The notes: generated from the sequence alone by a model not told the origin. Positions 26,663 to 35,005 are shown, counted from the stretch's first letter. The stretch: 64,000 nt of DNA from Rhodococcus sovatensis (GCF_037327425.1 NZ_CP147846.1:3224001-3288000), one strand, 5' to 3'. Numbers and translations: made by a program.

Positions 26663-27844
26663 ATGACTACTTCGCTCGACGATGCCATCCATCCCATCGA
26701 GGCGTCCGCGGTCATGGCACTGCTTCCCACGCGCCCTCGACTCCTGGCGATCGGTGAACCCACCCATGGCGTCGACACTGTGCTCGACCTCCGCAACGAG
26801 GTCTTCCGGCATCTCGTCGAGCACGAGGGATACCGAACCATCACAGTGGAAAGCAGTTGCTTGATGGGGCTGGTAGTGGATGACTACATCACCTCCACCG
26901 CAGGCACATTCGACGACGTCATGGAACAGGGATTCAGCCACGGGTGGGGAAAATGCCCGGGCAACCGTGATCTGGTGCGGTGGATGCGCGAATACAACGA
27001 CGGCCGCCCCGCACCCGAGATGCTGCACTTCGCTGGTTTCGACGGACCGATGGAGATGCAGTCCGCCCCGAGTCCACGGGATGCGTTGACCAGCCTGCAT
27101 GCGTATCTCGCCGAATGGATCGATCCCGGCCGTCTGCCTGTCGGTGCTGAAGCTCTGTCTCGGCTGCTGGGAGCGAACGAACGGTGGCAAAACCCGAACG
27201 CGATGATGGACCCGTCGCAGTCCATCGGCCAAAGCGCCGAGGCACTGAATCTACGGATACTCGCCGACGACCTCGTCTCACTTCTCGACATGCACGTTCC
27301 TAACCTCCTCGCGGTGTCCTCGTGGGACGCTGTGGACCGCGCACGTATGTACGGACGCACTGCCGTGGGTCTGTTGCGGTACCACCACGCGATGGCCGAC
27401 GCATCCCCTGCCCGCATGGAACGGCTCTGCGGATTGCGGGATTCGATGATGGCGGAGAATCTGCTGGCTCTCGCCGGACGCGCCCCGACCCTCGCCCATG
27501 CGCACAACAGTCACTTACAGCGGCAACTGAGCTCGATGCAGTTGTGGGATGGGCCGATCGAATGGTGGAGTGCCGGCGCCCTTGTCAGCAGCGAGTTGGA
27601 GGAGGAGTACGCATTCATTCCGACTGTGCTGGGGACGATCCGCGATCACGGAGTGGACGTCCCGCCTTCGGCCACCGTCGAAGGGCTTCTGTACTCGGTG
27701 GGCAGAGACAGGTTCGTCGTCGACGCTCGGAAGTTGACCGCCGACTTCGAACCCCGCGAGTCTGAATGGTTCGGCTACGCGCCGATGGATCCTGCCCACG
27801 TGAGGGAGCACGCCGCGCTGCTGTTCATCCGGGACACGTTGTAG
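26663..27844 (+). CDS. Erythromycin-esterase-like hydrolase
   Basis: 393 residues of the EreA/EreB (succinoglycan biosynthesis) superfamily. Conserved His and Glu positions: LLAIGEPTHGVDTVL near the N-terminus (catalytic region GExxHG-like), ITVESSCLMGLVVDDYI, FAGFDGPMEM, and LAHAHNSHLQRQ. Family members hydrolyse macrolide lactones, but most homologues are uncharacterised, so resistance is only a possibility. The divergent MerR regulator suggests induction by a small organic compound. Cytoplasmic by absence of a signal peptide. Confidence 0.85.
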   Translation: MTTSLDDAIHPIEASAVMALLPTRPRLLAIGEPTHGVDTVLDLRNEVFRHLVEHEGYRTITVESSCLMGLVVDDYITSTAGTFDDVMEQGFSHGWGKCPGNRDLVRWMREYNDGRPAPEMLHFAGFDGPMEMQSAPSPRDALTSLHAYLAEWIDPGRLPVGAEALSRLLGANERWQNPNAMMDPSQSIGQSAEALNLRILADDLVSLLDMHVPNLLAVSSWDAVDRARMYGRTAVGLLRYHHAMADASPARMERLCGLRDSMMAENLLALAGRAPTLAHAHNSHLQRQLSSMQLWDGPIEWWSAGALVSSELEEEYAFIPTVLGTIRDHGVDVPPSATVEGLLYSVGRDRFVVDARKLTADFEPRESEWFGYAPMDPAHVREHAALLFIRDTL

Positions 27845-27872
27845 TGGCCGCTATCGGCTAGGACTGGGACTG

Positions 27873-28976
27873 CTAGGGGCTCGGCTCGATGATCGCAGTG
27901 ATGGCGGTGATCTCGCCGGCCGGAATCTCGAAGTGTTCGGTGATGTTCACGCGCGCTCCCCCGTCGAATTCGAGGACGAATCGCGCTACAACATTGGTGT
28001 CCCACTCGTTGAACACGAGCTCGTGCACCCCGACGATCGACTTGTATTGCTGCCCCTCCTCGATCTCGCGACGCAGAAACGCTCCGGAATCGCCGGTAGC
28101 TTTTCCGTTCTCGATACGCGTGCAGCGATCGCTCAACCGGAGCTTGGTTGCGTCGTGGCTGACGAGGGACTTGATGTACTCCCGTGCCATCGCGACCCGC
28201 CCGGTATCCGCCTCCCGCGTCGCATGTGTCGCGATGCCGCGGAGCAGCGGTTCGGCCAGCTCGGGGCGGCAGATCAGCAAGTCGGGCAGATAGGGATGAG
28301 TCCGGTTGTACAGCAACGGCGATCCGTCGATGCGCGAGCAGTGCAGACCGGCCGCGAGCGCAACACCGACGGGTGCCGCGGAGTCCCATTCCCACTGTCC
28401 ACCCGAGTGCACATAGGCGTCGACGTCGCCGCGCACGACGGCCATCGCCTTCGCGCCGGCGGAGCCCATCGTCACGACGTCTCCTTCGACGTCGGCGGCC
28501 AGGGCATCCATGTAGTACGGCGGTCGACTGTCGCTGACCACCAGCCTGGGCCTGCCCGATTGCGGCGCAGGGCCTTTCACGTCCGCCGTCGAGTAGACCA
28601 CGTCGATTGCAGGCTGCGCGACCGCCGATGCCGTCATCCCGACGCCCGCTTCCCATAGCCCGACATGCACGGCCCAGTCCTCGCGGCCCGCCAAACCGTA
28701 CTCGCGGGAACCGTCGAGTGGGTCGATGATCCAGACGCGCTGCGCGTCGAGGCGGGTCAGGTCGTCTGCAGACTCCTCCGACAGGACGGCGTCCTCGGGC
28801 CGCTCCGATGCCAACCTGTCGAGGATCAGGGTATTGGCTGCGGCGTCGCCGAGCCGTCCCAGCTCGCGGCCTGTCTCGTGGGCTCTCGCCCGAACCTCGA
28901 GCAGCAACAGCCCGGCAGCGTGGGCTACATCCGCTGCGAAGTGTGCATCGTCCATGGGCGAGGGTGGTGTCGTCAC
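27873..28976 (-). CDS. cysQ: 3'-phosphoadenosine 5'-phosphate phosphatase fused to an NTF2-like domain
   Basis: Residues 1 to about 248 are an inositol-monophosphatase fold CysQ: LSEESADD, WIIDPLDGSREY and GGQWEWDSAAPVGVA give the metal-binding carboxylates. CysQ removes the 3' phosphate from PAP, the product of sulfotransferases and PAPS reductase. Residues about 256-367 are an extra domain, starting near AREYIKSLVSHDATKLRLSD with ENGKATGDSG and strand-rich VVARFVLEFDGG; it resembles NTF2-like DUF8021 domains. Plain CysQ is about 260 residues, so this is a true in-frame extension. The ATG overlaps the cysNC stop (ATGA), so PAP removal is coupled to PAPS synthesis. Confidence 0.88.
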   Translation of the reverse strand: MTTPPSPMDDAHFAADVAHAAGLLLLEVRARAHETGRELGRLGDAAANTLILDRLASERPEDAVLSEESADDLTRLDAQRVWIIDPLDGSREYGLAGREDWAVHVGLWEAGVGMTASAVAQPAIDVVYSTADVKGPAPQSGRPRLVVSDSRPPYYMDALAADVEGDVVTMGSAGAKAMAVVRGDVDAYVHSGGQWEWDSAAPVGVALAAGLHCSRIDGSPLLYNRTHPYLPDLLICRPELAEPLLRGIATHATREADTGRVAMAREYIKSLVSHDATKLRLSDRCTRIENGKATGDSGAFLRREIEEGQQYKSIVGVHELVFNEWDTNVVARFVLEFDGGARVNITEHFEIPAGEITAITAIIEPSP

Positions 28977-30808
28977 CAGCCCAACAATTCCATGATCTTC
29001 CCCGCCTGCGCGGCAAGGTCACCATCAGCGGGTTGCAGCACCAGTTCGGCATGCTCCGGAACTTCGTAAGGATCGTCGACGCCGGTGAAGCCGGTGATCT
29101 CACCCGCTCGGGCGCGGGCATACATGCCTTTGGGATCTCGCTTCTCGCACTCCTCGATGGGAGTGTCGACGAAGACCTCGTAGAACGGTAGCCCGGCGGC
29201 CTCGTGCGACCTGCGGATAGCGTCCCGGTCACTTCGGTACGGGCTGATCAGACAGGCCAGCGTGATCAGCCCGGCGTCGGCCATCAACTCTGCGACCGCA
29301 CCGACCCTGCGCACGTTCTCGGCGCGATCGGCCTTCGAGAAGCCGAGGTCGGAATTGAGCCCGAGGCGTAGGTTGTCGCCGTCCAGACGGTAGGCGGGCC
29401 GACCCGACGCCACCAGCAGACGTTCCAGCTCGGCGGCGATCGTGGATTTGCCCGAGGCGGACAGCCCGGTGATCCAGATCGTTGCTCCCTTCGTCGCGCG
29501 CTGCGCACGATCGACGCGAGATGTACTCCAGACGACGTTGGTCGACGCTGGTGTCGGACCGGTGATCATGCCCGCCGCCACCGTGGCGCCCGAGCGCTCG
29601 TCGACGAGAAGGAAGCTGCCGGTGACTCGGTTGCGCCGGTACGGATCGAACAACAACGGACTGTGCGTCCTTATTTGAACTCGGCCAATTTCGTTGATCC
29701 CCAACGCGTCTGTCGGCGTGACACGGTGCAACGTATTGACGTCGAGCCGATAGTCCAGCTCGACCACAGTGGCGGGTGTTGTCGCGGTCGTATGCATCAC
29801 GAGGTATCGCTCCCCGACGTGCAGCGTCGTCTCGTCGGTCAGCCAGCACACCATCGCGTCGATCTCGCTCCCGACGAGGGGGCGGTTGTTCGGACGAGCG
29901 AGCATGTGCCCGCGTCCGACGTCGATGTCGTCCTCGAGTTCCACACAGATCGCCGAGGGCGCGAATGCCTCCGGCATCTCGACACCGCCGGGACCCCTCA
30001 CCGACTTGATACGCGTCGAGAATCCGGACGGTAGGACCACCACTTCGTCGCCAGTCTTGAACACCCCACTCGCCACGGTTCCGGCGTATCCACGAAAGTC
30101 TTGGTAGCGAGCCTGTTTGGGCCGAATGACGTACTGGATCGGAAGTCTGGCGTCGATCAGATTGCGGTCCGAGGAAATATGCACATCTTCGAGATGATGC
30201 AGCAACGAACTTCCCTCGTACCAGGGCATTCGCTGAGTTCGGTGGACCACGTTGTCGCCGTCGAGCGCCGACATGGGCACGAATGTCAGATCCCGCACGT
30301 CGAGTTTGGCCGCGAAGTCTCGAAACTCGTCCTTGACCTCGTCGAACCTGGCCTGGGACCAGTCCACGAGATCCATCTTGTTGATACACAGAACGAGGTG
30401 CGGGATCCCCAACAGCGACGCCAGGAACGCATGCCGCCTAGTTTGTTCGAGCACTCCCGCTCGGGCATCGACGAGTATCAGGGCGACATCTGCGGTCGAG
30501 GCACCAGTCACCATATTGCGCGTGTACTGCTCGTGCCCAGGTGTATCCGCGATGATGAACTTACGCTCTGCAGTTGCGAAGTAGCGGTGTGCGACGTCGA
30601 TCGTGATGCCCTGTTCGCGTTCGGCTCGCAGTCCATCGGTCAGTAACGCAAGGTCGGCCGTGTCGCCGCCGCGCTCGCGGCTCGTCCGTTCCACGGCGTC
30701 CAACTGGTCCTCGAAGATCGACTTCGAGTCGTACAGCAATCTCCCGATCAGCGTCGACTTGCCATCGTCGACACTGCCTGCCGTGGCCACTCTCAGAAGC
30801 TGCGACAT
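28973..30808 (-). CDS. cysNC: Sulfate adenylyltransferase subunit 1 / APS kinase fusion
   Basis: 611 residues. Residues 1 to about 435 are CysN, a GTPase (GSVDDGKSTLIGRL, DTPGHEQYTRNM, CINKMDLVDWS) that drives ATP sulfurylase with CysD. Residues about 445-611 are CysC, APS kinase, with GLSASGKSTIAAELERLL, RLDGDNLRLGLNSDLGFS and FVDTPIEECEKRDPKGMYARARAG. Together with CysD it makes PAPS. No APS reductase or sulfite reductase is nearby, so PAPS rather than sulfide may be the goal of this operon. It overlaps cysD by one base and cysQ by four. Confidence 0.96.
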   Translation of the reverse strand: MSQLLRVATAGSVDDGKSTLIGRLLYDSKSIFEDQLDAVERTSRERGGDTADLALLTDGLRAEREQGITIDVAHRYFATAERKFIIADTPGHEQYTRNMVTGASTADVALILVDARAGVLEQTRRHAFLASLLGIPHLVLCINKMDLVDWSQARFDEVKDEFRDFAAKLDVRDLTFVPMSALDGDNVVHRTQRMPWYEGSSLLHHLEDVHISSDRNLIDARLPIQYVIRPKQARYQDFRGYAGTVASGVFKTGDEVVVLPSGFSTRIKSVRGPGGVEMPEAFAPSAICVELEDDIDVGRGHMLARPNNRPLVGSEIDAMVCWLTDETTLHVGERYLVMHTTATTPATVVELDYRLDVNTLHRVTPTDALGINEIGRVQIRTHSPLLFDPYRRNRVTGSFLLVDERSGATVAAGMITGPTPASTNVVWSTSRVDRAQRATKGATIWITGLSASGKSTIAAELERLLVASGRPAYRLDGDNLRLGLNSDLGFSKADRAENVRRVGAVAELMADAGLITLACLISPYRSDRDAIRRSHEAAGLPFYEVFVDTPIEECEKRDPKGMYARARAGEITGFTGVDDPYEVPEHAELVLQPADGDLAAQAGKIMELLGW

Positions 30809-31719
30809 CAGAAGTAGCCCTCCTTCTTTCGGTCTTCCATGCCGGTTTCCGAGATGCGGTCGTCCGCCCGGGTCGCCCCTCGTTCGGTTGTCCGGGTCGT
30901 CGCGATCTCGGTGACGACGGCATCGGCATCGGCAGCCGAGGACTCAACACAACCGGTGCACGTGGCGTCGCCGACCGTCCTGAAGCGAACCAACGATTCG
31001 AACGGCTCCTCCCCGTCTGCAGGAGTCACGAATCGTGTTGCTGCCAAGAGCATTCCGTCTCGCGAGATCACCTGTCGTCGGTGCGCGTAGTAGATGCTCG
31101 GCAACGCGATGTCCTCGGCGGCGATGTACTGCCAGATGTCGAGTTCGGTCCAGTTCGACAGCGGAAATACGCGAAAGTGCTCGCCCTGCCGGTGCCGGCC
31201 GTTGTACAACTGCCACAGCTCCGGGCGCTGCTTGCGCGGATCCCACTGCCCATGCTCGTCGCGGAAGCTGAAAATCCGCTCCTTCGCGCGCGCTTTCTCT
31301 TCGTCACGTCGCGCCCCGCCGAACACCGCATCGAAACGCCGATCGGCGATAGCGCGCAGTAGCGTCGCGGTCTGCAGCCGGTTCCGTGTTGCACGCGGAC
31401 CGGTCTCCTCGACGGTGCGACCGGCATCGATGTCGTCCTGTACCGACGCCACGATGAGATCGATGCCGGACGCCTGAGCAGTCGCGTCACGGAATGCCAG
31501 GACCTCGTCGAAGTTGTGTCCGGTGTCGATGTGCATGACGGAGAACGGAATCCGCGCAGGCCAGAACGCCTTTGCCGCAACGTGCAGCATCACCACCGAA
31601 TCCTTGCCGCCGGAGAACAGCAGCACCGGCCGTTCCGCCGTCGCCGCGACCTCGCGGAAGATATGAACAGCTTCGGCCTCCAACGCACCGAGATGCGTCA
31701 ATTGGTACATGGTCGACAT
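30808..31719 (-). CDS. cysD: Sulfate adenylyltransferase subunit 2
   Basis: PP-loop ATP pyrophosphatase forming APS from sulfate and ATP with CysN. 303 residues: PP-loop VLLFSGGKDSVVMLHVA, HIDTGHNFDEVLAFRD, FGGARRDEEKARAKERIFSFRD and NWTELDIWQYI. ATG at 31719 behind GGAGGG with 5 bases spacing. First gene of cysD-cysNC-cysQ, read from the promoter at 31780-31809. Confidence 0.96.
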   Translation of the reverse strand: MSTMYQLTHLGALEAEAVHIFREVAATAERPVLLFSGGKDSVVMLHVAAKAFWPARIPFSVMHIDTGHNFDEVLAFRDATAQASGIDLIVASVQDDIDAGRTVEETGPRATRNRLQTATLLRAIADRRFDAVFGGARRDEEKARAKERIFSFRDEHGQWDPRKQRPELWQLYNGRHRQGEHFRVFPLSNWTELDIWQYIAAEDIALPSIYYAHRRQVISRDGMLLAATRFVTPADGEEPFESLVRFRTVGDATCTGCVESSAADADAVVTEIATTRTTERGATRADDRISETGMEDRKKEGYF

Positions 31720-31779
31720 GGCGTCCCTCCGATCGGTCGGTACCCACCTGGACCGACTCGGTTCACGCTCGATGGCGAA

Positions 31780-31809
31780 ATAATAGAACCTGTTCTATCC
31801 ATTGGTCAA
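31780..31809 (-). promoter_or_regulatory. Probable promoter of cysD-cysNC-cysQ
   Basis: On the minus strand TTGACC (31809-31804) and TATTAT (31785-31780) are separated by 18 bases, close to a sigma-A promoter. It begins about 60 bases upstream of cysD. A KstR-like palindrome covers part of the spacer and two bases of the -10. Confidence 0.7.
31784..31797. promoter_or_regulatory. KstR-like operator at the cysD promoter
   Basis: TAGAACCTGTTCTA fits TnnAACnnGTTnnA at every fixed position, with perfectly symmetric 6-base arms. It overlaps the -10 of the cysD promoter, a normal repressor position. The consensus is that of KstR, the TetR-type repressor of sterol catabolism in mycobacteria and rhodococci. 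Binding is inferred. Confidence 0.65.
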
Positions 31810-31838
31810 CGTTTCCGCAATGGCTATCGCGACAAGCA

Positions 31839-31867
31839 TTGACCGCTACAGGCGCACGTTCTATTGT
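31839..31867 (+). promoter_or_regulatory. Probable promoter of the hypothetical-SDR-sulfotransferase operon
   Basis: TTGACC (31839-31844) and TATTGT (31862-31867) with a 17-base spacer on the plus strand, 45 bases before the chosen GTG start. The expected transcription start falls on the KstR-like site at 31874. Confidence 0.65.
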
Positions 31868-31873
31868 CATTTC

Positions 31874-31887
31874 TGCAACCTGTTCTA
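31874..31887. promoter_or_regulatory. Second KstR-like operator, at the divergent promoter
   Basis: TGCAACCTGTTCTA also fits TnnAACnnGTTnnA fully. It shares the last 11 bases AACCTGTTCTA with the first site, 90 bases away, and lies 6 bases after the -10 of the plus-strand promoter, over the likely transcription start. Confidence 0.65.
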
Positions 31888-31911
31888 CACACCGGCAGCG
31901 AGGAGCTCAGC

Positions 31912-33072
31912 GTGCTCACCGATTCATTCGCCGAGGCAATGGCTGCCGCCGAGAAGATCATCGAGGATGCGCCACACGTCCGGAGCGAATTGGACCTCGT
32001 CGAGGGGTTCGACTACCTGGCCGGGAGCATTCGCGCTTCGCTTCAGATGGCATGGGCGTACGACCCACTGTTTCCATTCTTTGCCTCTTCCACCGGCCCG
32101 TACACGAAAATGGGTCTCGACAACCCGGACACCCTGTACTTCCACGCGAACATCAGCGACGAACACGAGTACGTGGTGTCAGGAACGCGCGGAACCACAA
32201 CAGATCTGAGCTTTCAGATCCTGAAGGGTGACTACTCCCCCGTCGATGTTCCCGACAGCCTCACCGCCTTCGACGATCGCTCCATTCACATAGAACCGGA
32301 CGGATCCTTCGAGGTGCACTTCGGTCGTCCGTCCGAGGAGAGAAACCACTTCACGCTGGGCGAGGGATCGTCGATGCTCGTCGTACGCGAGGTCTACAGC
32401 GACTGGTCTGCATCGCGGGGAACGCTGACCATCAGCCGCGTCGGAAGCACCGAGGAAGCACCGACGGTTCGCACGAAAGAAGCCGTCGCAAAGCGGTATT
32501 CGACGGCAGGAAAGATGCTGCTCGGCCGGCTCCGAACGTTTCTGCAGTTTCCTCAGTGGTTCTATCTGAACCTCGAGGTAAACACGATGACCGAACCGAG
32601 ACTCACACCCGGTGGCTTGAGCACCCAATACTCCTCAGCCGGGCACTACGACCTACGCGACGACCAAGCCATGATCATCACCGTCCCGAAGTCCGATGCG
32701 CCGTACCAAGGATTTCAACTGGGCAGCATGTGGTACATCTCGCTCGACTACATCAATCATCAGACTTCGCTGACAGCGGATCAAGCGCAGATCGACCCGG
32801 ACGGCTGCATTCGACTCGTCGTCAGCGAACGAAACCCACAGGTGACCAACTGGATCGAGACGACGGGGCATCTTCGCGGATACGCTCAGTTCCGGTGGCA
32901 ACGGGTGTCCCGGGAGATGACGCCGGCGGACGGACCGAGCGTGGAGGTCGTCGACATCGACCAGGTCGCGTCGACGCTGCCCTACTACGACACCAACAAG
33001 ATCAGTCCACAGGACTTCGCAGCGCGAATAGAAGAACGCCGTACCGCCGTCGCGACGCGGATGCTCGGATGA
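31912..33072 (+). CDS. Conserved hypothetical protein (Rv3531c-like), possible steroid-regulon member
   Basis: 386 residues from a GTG at 31912 (MLTDSFAEAMAAAEKII) with AGGAG six bases ahead; an upstream TTG falls inside the promoter and is rejected. No signal peptide. It has two all-beta-looking parts: about residues 50-160 (TKMGLDNPDTLYFHANISDEHEYVVSG) and about 230-345 (QGFQLGSMWYISLDYINHQTSL, RLVVSERNPQVTNWIETTGH), as in DUF1254/DUF1214-type proteins. The gene order with an SDR and a sulfotransferase-like protein, and the lengths, recall M. tuberculosis Rv3531c-Rv3530c-Rv3529c in the cholesterol region (from memory). Biochemical role unknown. Confidence 0.8.
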   Translation: MLTDSFAEAMAAAEKIIEDAPHVRSELDLVEGFDYLAGSIRASLQMAWAYDPLFPFFASSTGPYTKMGLDNPDTLYFHANISDEHEYVVSGTRGTTTDLSFQILKGDYSPVDVPDSLTAFDDRSIHIEPDGSFEVHFGRPSEERNHFTLGEGSSMLVVREVYSDWSASRGTLTISRVGSTEEAPTVRTKEAVAKRYSTAGKMLLGRLRTFLQFPQWFYLNLEVNTMTEPRLTPGGLSTQYSSAGHYDLRDDQAMIITVPKSDAPYQGFQLGSMWYISLDYINHQTSLTADQAQIDPDGCIRLVVSERNPQVTNWIETTGHLRGYAQFRWQRVSREMTPADGPSVEVVDIDQVASTLPYYDTNKISPQDFAARIEERRTAVATRMLG

Positions 33073-33845
33073 TGCTCGAGGGCAAGGTCGTCGTGGTCTC
33101 CGGCGTCGGACCGTCACTCGGCAGGTCCATCGCATTGCGCAGCGCTGCAGCCGGAGCCGATCTTGTGGTCGCGGCCAGGTCGAAGGACTACCTGGAGGTC
33201 GTCGCGAAAGACGTTGCAGCGCTTGGACGACAGGCCTTGGTGGTAGCCACAGACATCACCGACGCGGTGTCGGCGGCAGCACTCGTCGAGTCTTCGGTCG
33301 ATGCCTTCGGGCATGTCGACGTTCTCGTCAACAATGCGTTCGCGATCCCGTCGATGAAGGACCTGGCGCATACCGACGAATCCGTCATCCGTCGTGGGCT
33401 CGAGTTGTCGCTGTTCGGCACGTTGCGGCTCTCGCAGCTCTTCACTCCCGCCCTGGCCGACTCGGCAGGGTCGATCGTGATGATCAACTCGGCGGTCATT
33501 CGACATTCACAACCGAAATACGGCAGCTACAAGATCGCCAAGGCCTCGTTGCTCGCGATGTCGCAGACGTTGGCCAGTGAACTCGGGCCCCAGGGCGTGC
33601 GGGTCAATACGATTGCACCGGGCTACATCTGGGGTTCGACATTGCAGGGATACTTCGCCCACATGGCGGAAAAGTACGGAACCACCAGTGAACAGATCTA
33701 CCAGCAGACCGCAGCCGCCACCGACCTACGGCGTCTTCCGGAACCCGACGAGATCGCCGACGCGGTGGTGTTTCTCGCCTCCCCGCTCGCCCGCGCGATC
33801 ACCGGTCAATGCCTCGACGTCAACTGCGGCGAATACCACCACTAG
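33069..33845 (+). CDS. Short-chain dehydrogenase/reductase
   Basis: 258 residues. Cofactor loop VSGVGPSLGRSIALR, VLVNNAF in place of NNAG, catalytic Ser in MINSAVI and Tyr/Lys in YKIAK, and the C-terminal DEIADAVVFLASPLARAITGQCLDVNCGEYHH typical of classical SDRs. NAD(P)-dependent oxidation or reduction of a hydroxy or keto group; substrate unknown, a sterol-derived intermediate being plausible from context. ATG at 33069 overlaps the preceding stop (ATGA), with a second ATG next to it. Confidence 0.9.
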   Translation: MMLEGKVVVVSGVGPSLGRSIALRSAAAGADLVVAARSKDYLEVVAKDVAALGRQALVVATDITDAVSAAALVESSVDAFGHVDVLVNNAFAIPSMKDLAHTDESVIRRGLELSLFGTLRLSQLFTPALADSAGSIVMINSAVIRHSQPKYGSYKIAKASLLAMSQTLASELGPQGVRVNTIAPGYIWGSTLQGYFAHMAEKYGTTSEQIYQQTAAATDLRRLPEPDEIADAVVFLASPLARAITGQCLDVNCGEYHH

Positions 33846-33853
33846 GAGCACCG

Positions 33854-35005
33854 ATGACGAGCACCGAACGCACCGATGTCGGCACTGCGGCCGACCTGCA
33901 TGCGTCGGCGACCAAGGTCACCGGTCTCGACGACTTCGGCGCCGACGACTACGCCGAAGCATTGGAAGTGCTTCTCGACTCCTACCGGCGCGAGGCAGAA
34001 CTGACGCCGCTCGGATCTCGGATGAACAGATTCTTCCTCAAAGGCGCGCTGGTCGCGAGGTTGCTCAGCGAACAGGCGTGGAAGAACAATCCGGGTCACG
34101 AACAGGTCGAGATCGATCGGCCGATCTTCGTCACCGGACTACCGCGGACGGGAACCACTGCGCTGCACCGGTTGTTGACCGTCGACCCGGCACACCAGGG
34201 TCTCGAGATGTGGTTGACGGAAATGCCGCACCCTCGTCCTCCACGCGATACCTGGGAGTCCAACCCCATATTCGCGCAGATCGAGAAGGGGTTCGCCCAG
34301 CATCATGTCGAGCACCCCGAATTCATGGGTGTGCACTACATGTCGGCCGCCGAGGTCGAGGAATGCTGGCAATTGCTTCGCCAGTCGGTGCAGTCCATCG
34401 CCTACGAGTGCCTGGCATACGTACCCACTTACTCGGCCTGGTTGGCCGAACAGAGCTGGACCGCGGCCTACCGACGACATCGAAAGAATCTCCAGCTCAT
34501 CGGCATGCACGACGTCGATCGACGATGGGTGCTGAAGAACCCCAGCCATTTGTTCGCGCTGGAAGAACTGCTGCAGGTCTACCCCGACGCACTGATCATT
34601 CAGACGCATCGAGAGCCGCGCACCATCATGCCGTCGATGTGCAGTCTCGCCGAACAAGCGACGGCCGGGTGGAGCCACAAGTTCGAGGGCGAGGTCATCG
34701 GAAGTACCCAACTCGACCTGTGGGAACGCGGACTACACAACTTTTCGGCGGCGCGCACTCGCGCCCCGGCTGCGCAGTTCTTCGACGTCGATTACCACGA
34801 CTTCGTCGCCGATCCGCTCGGCACCGTCGAGCAGGTGTACCGGTACTTCGGCCTCACGCTCACCGATAGCGCCCGTATCGCCATGGAAGCCATGCACGCC
34901 GAAAGCCGAAGCGGAGCACGTCGCCCGTCGCACAAATACACCCTCGGCGACTTCGGACTCGACGGCGACGAGGTGGATCGAAGGTTCGCTGCCGCACAGC
35001 GCTAG
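33854..35005 (+). CDS. Sulfotransferase-like protein (Sulfotransfer_3 family)
   Basis: 383 residues from an ATG at 33854 with AGGAG ahead. The PAPS 5'-phosphosulfate loop is seen as FVTGLPRTGTTALHRLL (about residues 93-109), and the 3'-phosphate site as IIQTHREPRTIMPSMCSL, with the Arg and Ser in the expected places. C-terminal part HKYTLGDFGLDGDEVDRRF. Such proteins transfer sulfate from PAPS to a hydroxyl or amine, leaving PAP. The divergent operon makes PAPS (cysD-cysNC) and removes PAP (cysQ), which fits. The acceptor is unknown. Resembles Rv3529c in length (from memory). Confidence 0.88.
   Translation: MTSTERTDVGTAADLHASATKVTGLDDFGADDYAEALEVLLDSYRREAELTPLGSRMNRFFLKGALVARLLSEQAWKNNPGHEQVEIDRPIFVTGLPRTGTTALHRLLTVDPAHQGLEMWLTEMPHPRPPRDTWESNPIFAQIEKGFAQHHVEHPEFMGVHYMSAAEVEECWQLLRQSVQSIAYECLAYVPTYSAWLAEQSWTAAYRRHRKNLQLIGMHDVDRRWVLKNPSHLFALEELLQVYPDALIIQTHREPRTIMPSMCSLAEQATAGWSHKFEGEVIGSTQLDLWERGLHNFSAARTRAPAAQFFDVDYHDFVADPLGTVEQVYRYFGLTLTDSARIAMEAMHAESRSGARRPSHKYTLGDFGLDGDEVDRRFAAAQR

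Noticed and set aside
26663..27844. Calling the Ere-family gene a macrolide resistance gene
   Set aside because: Family membership is clear but most homologues have no shown macrolide activity; left as esterase-like.
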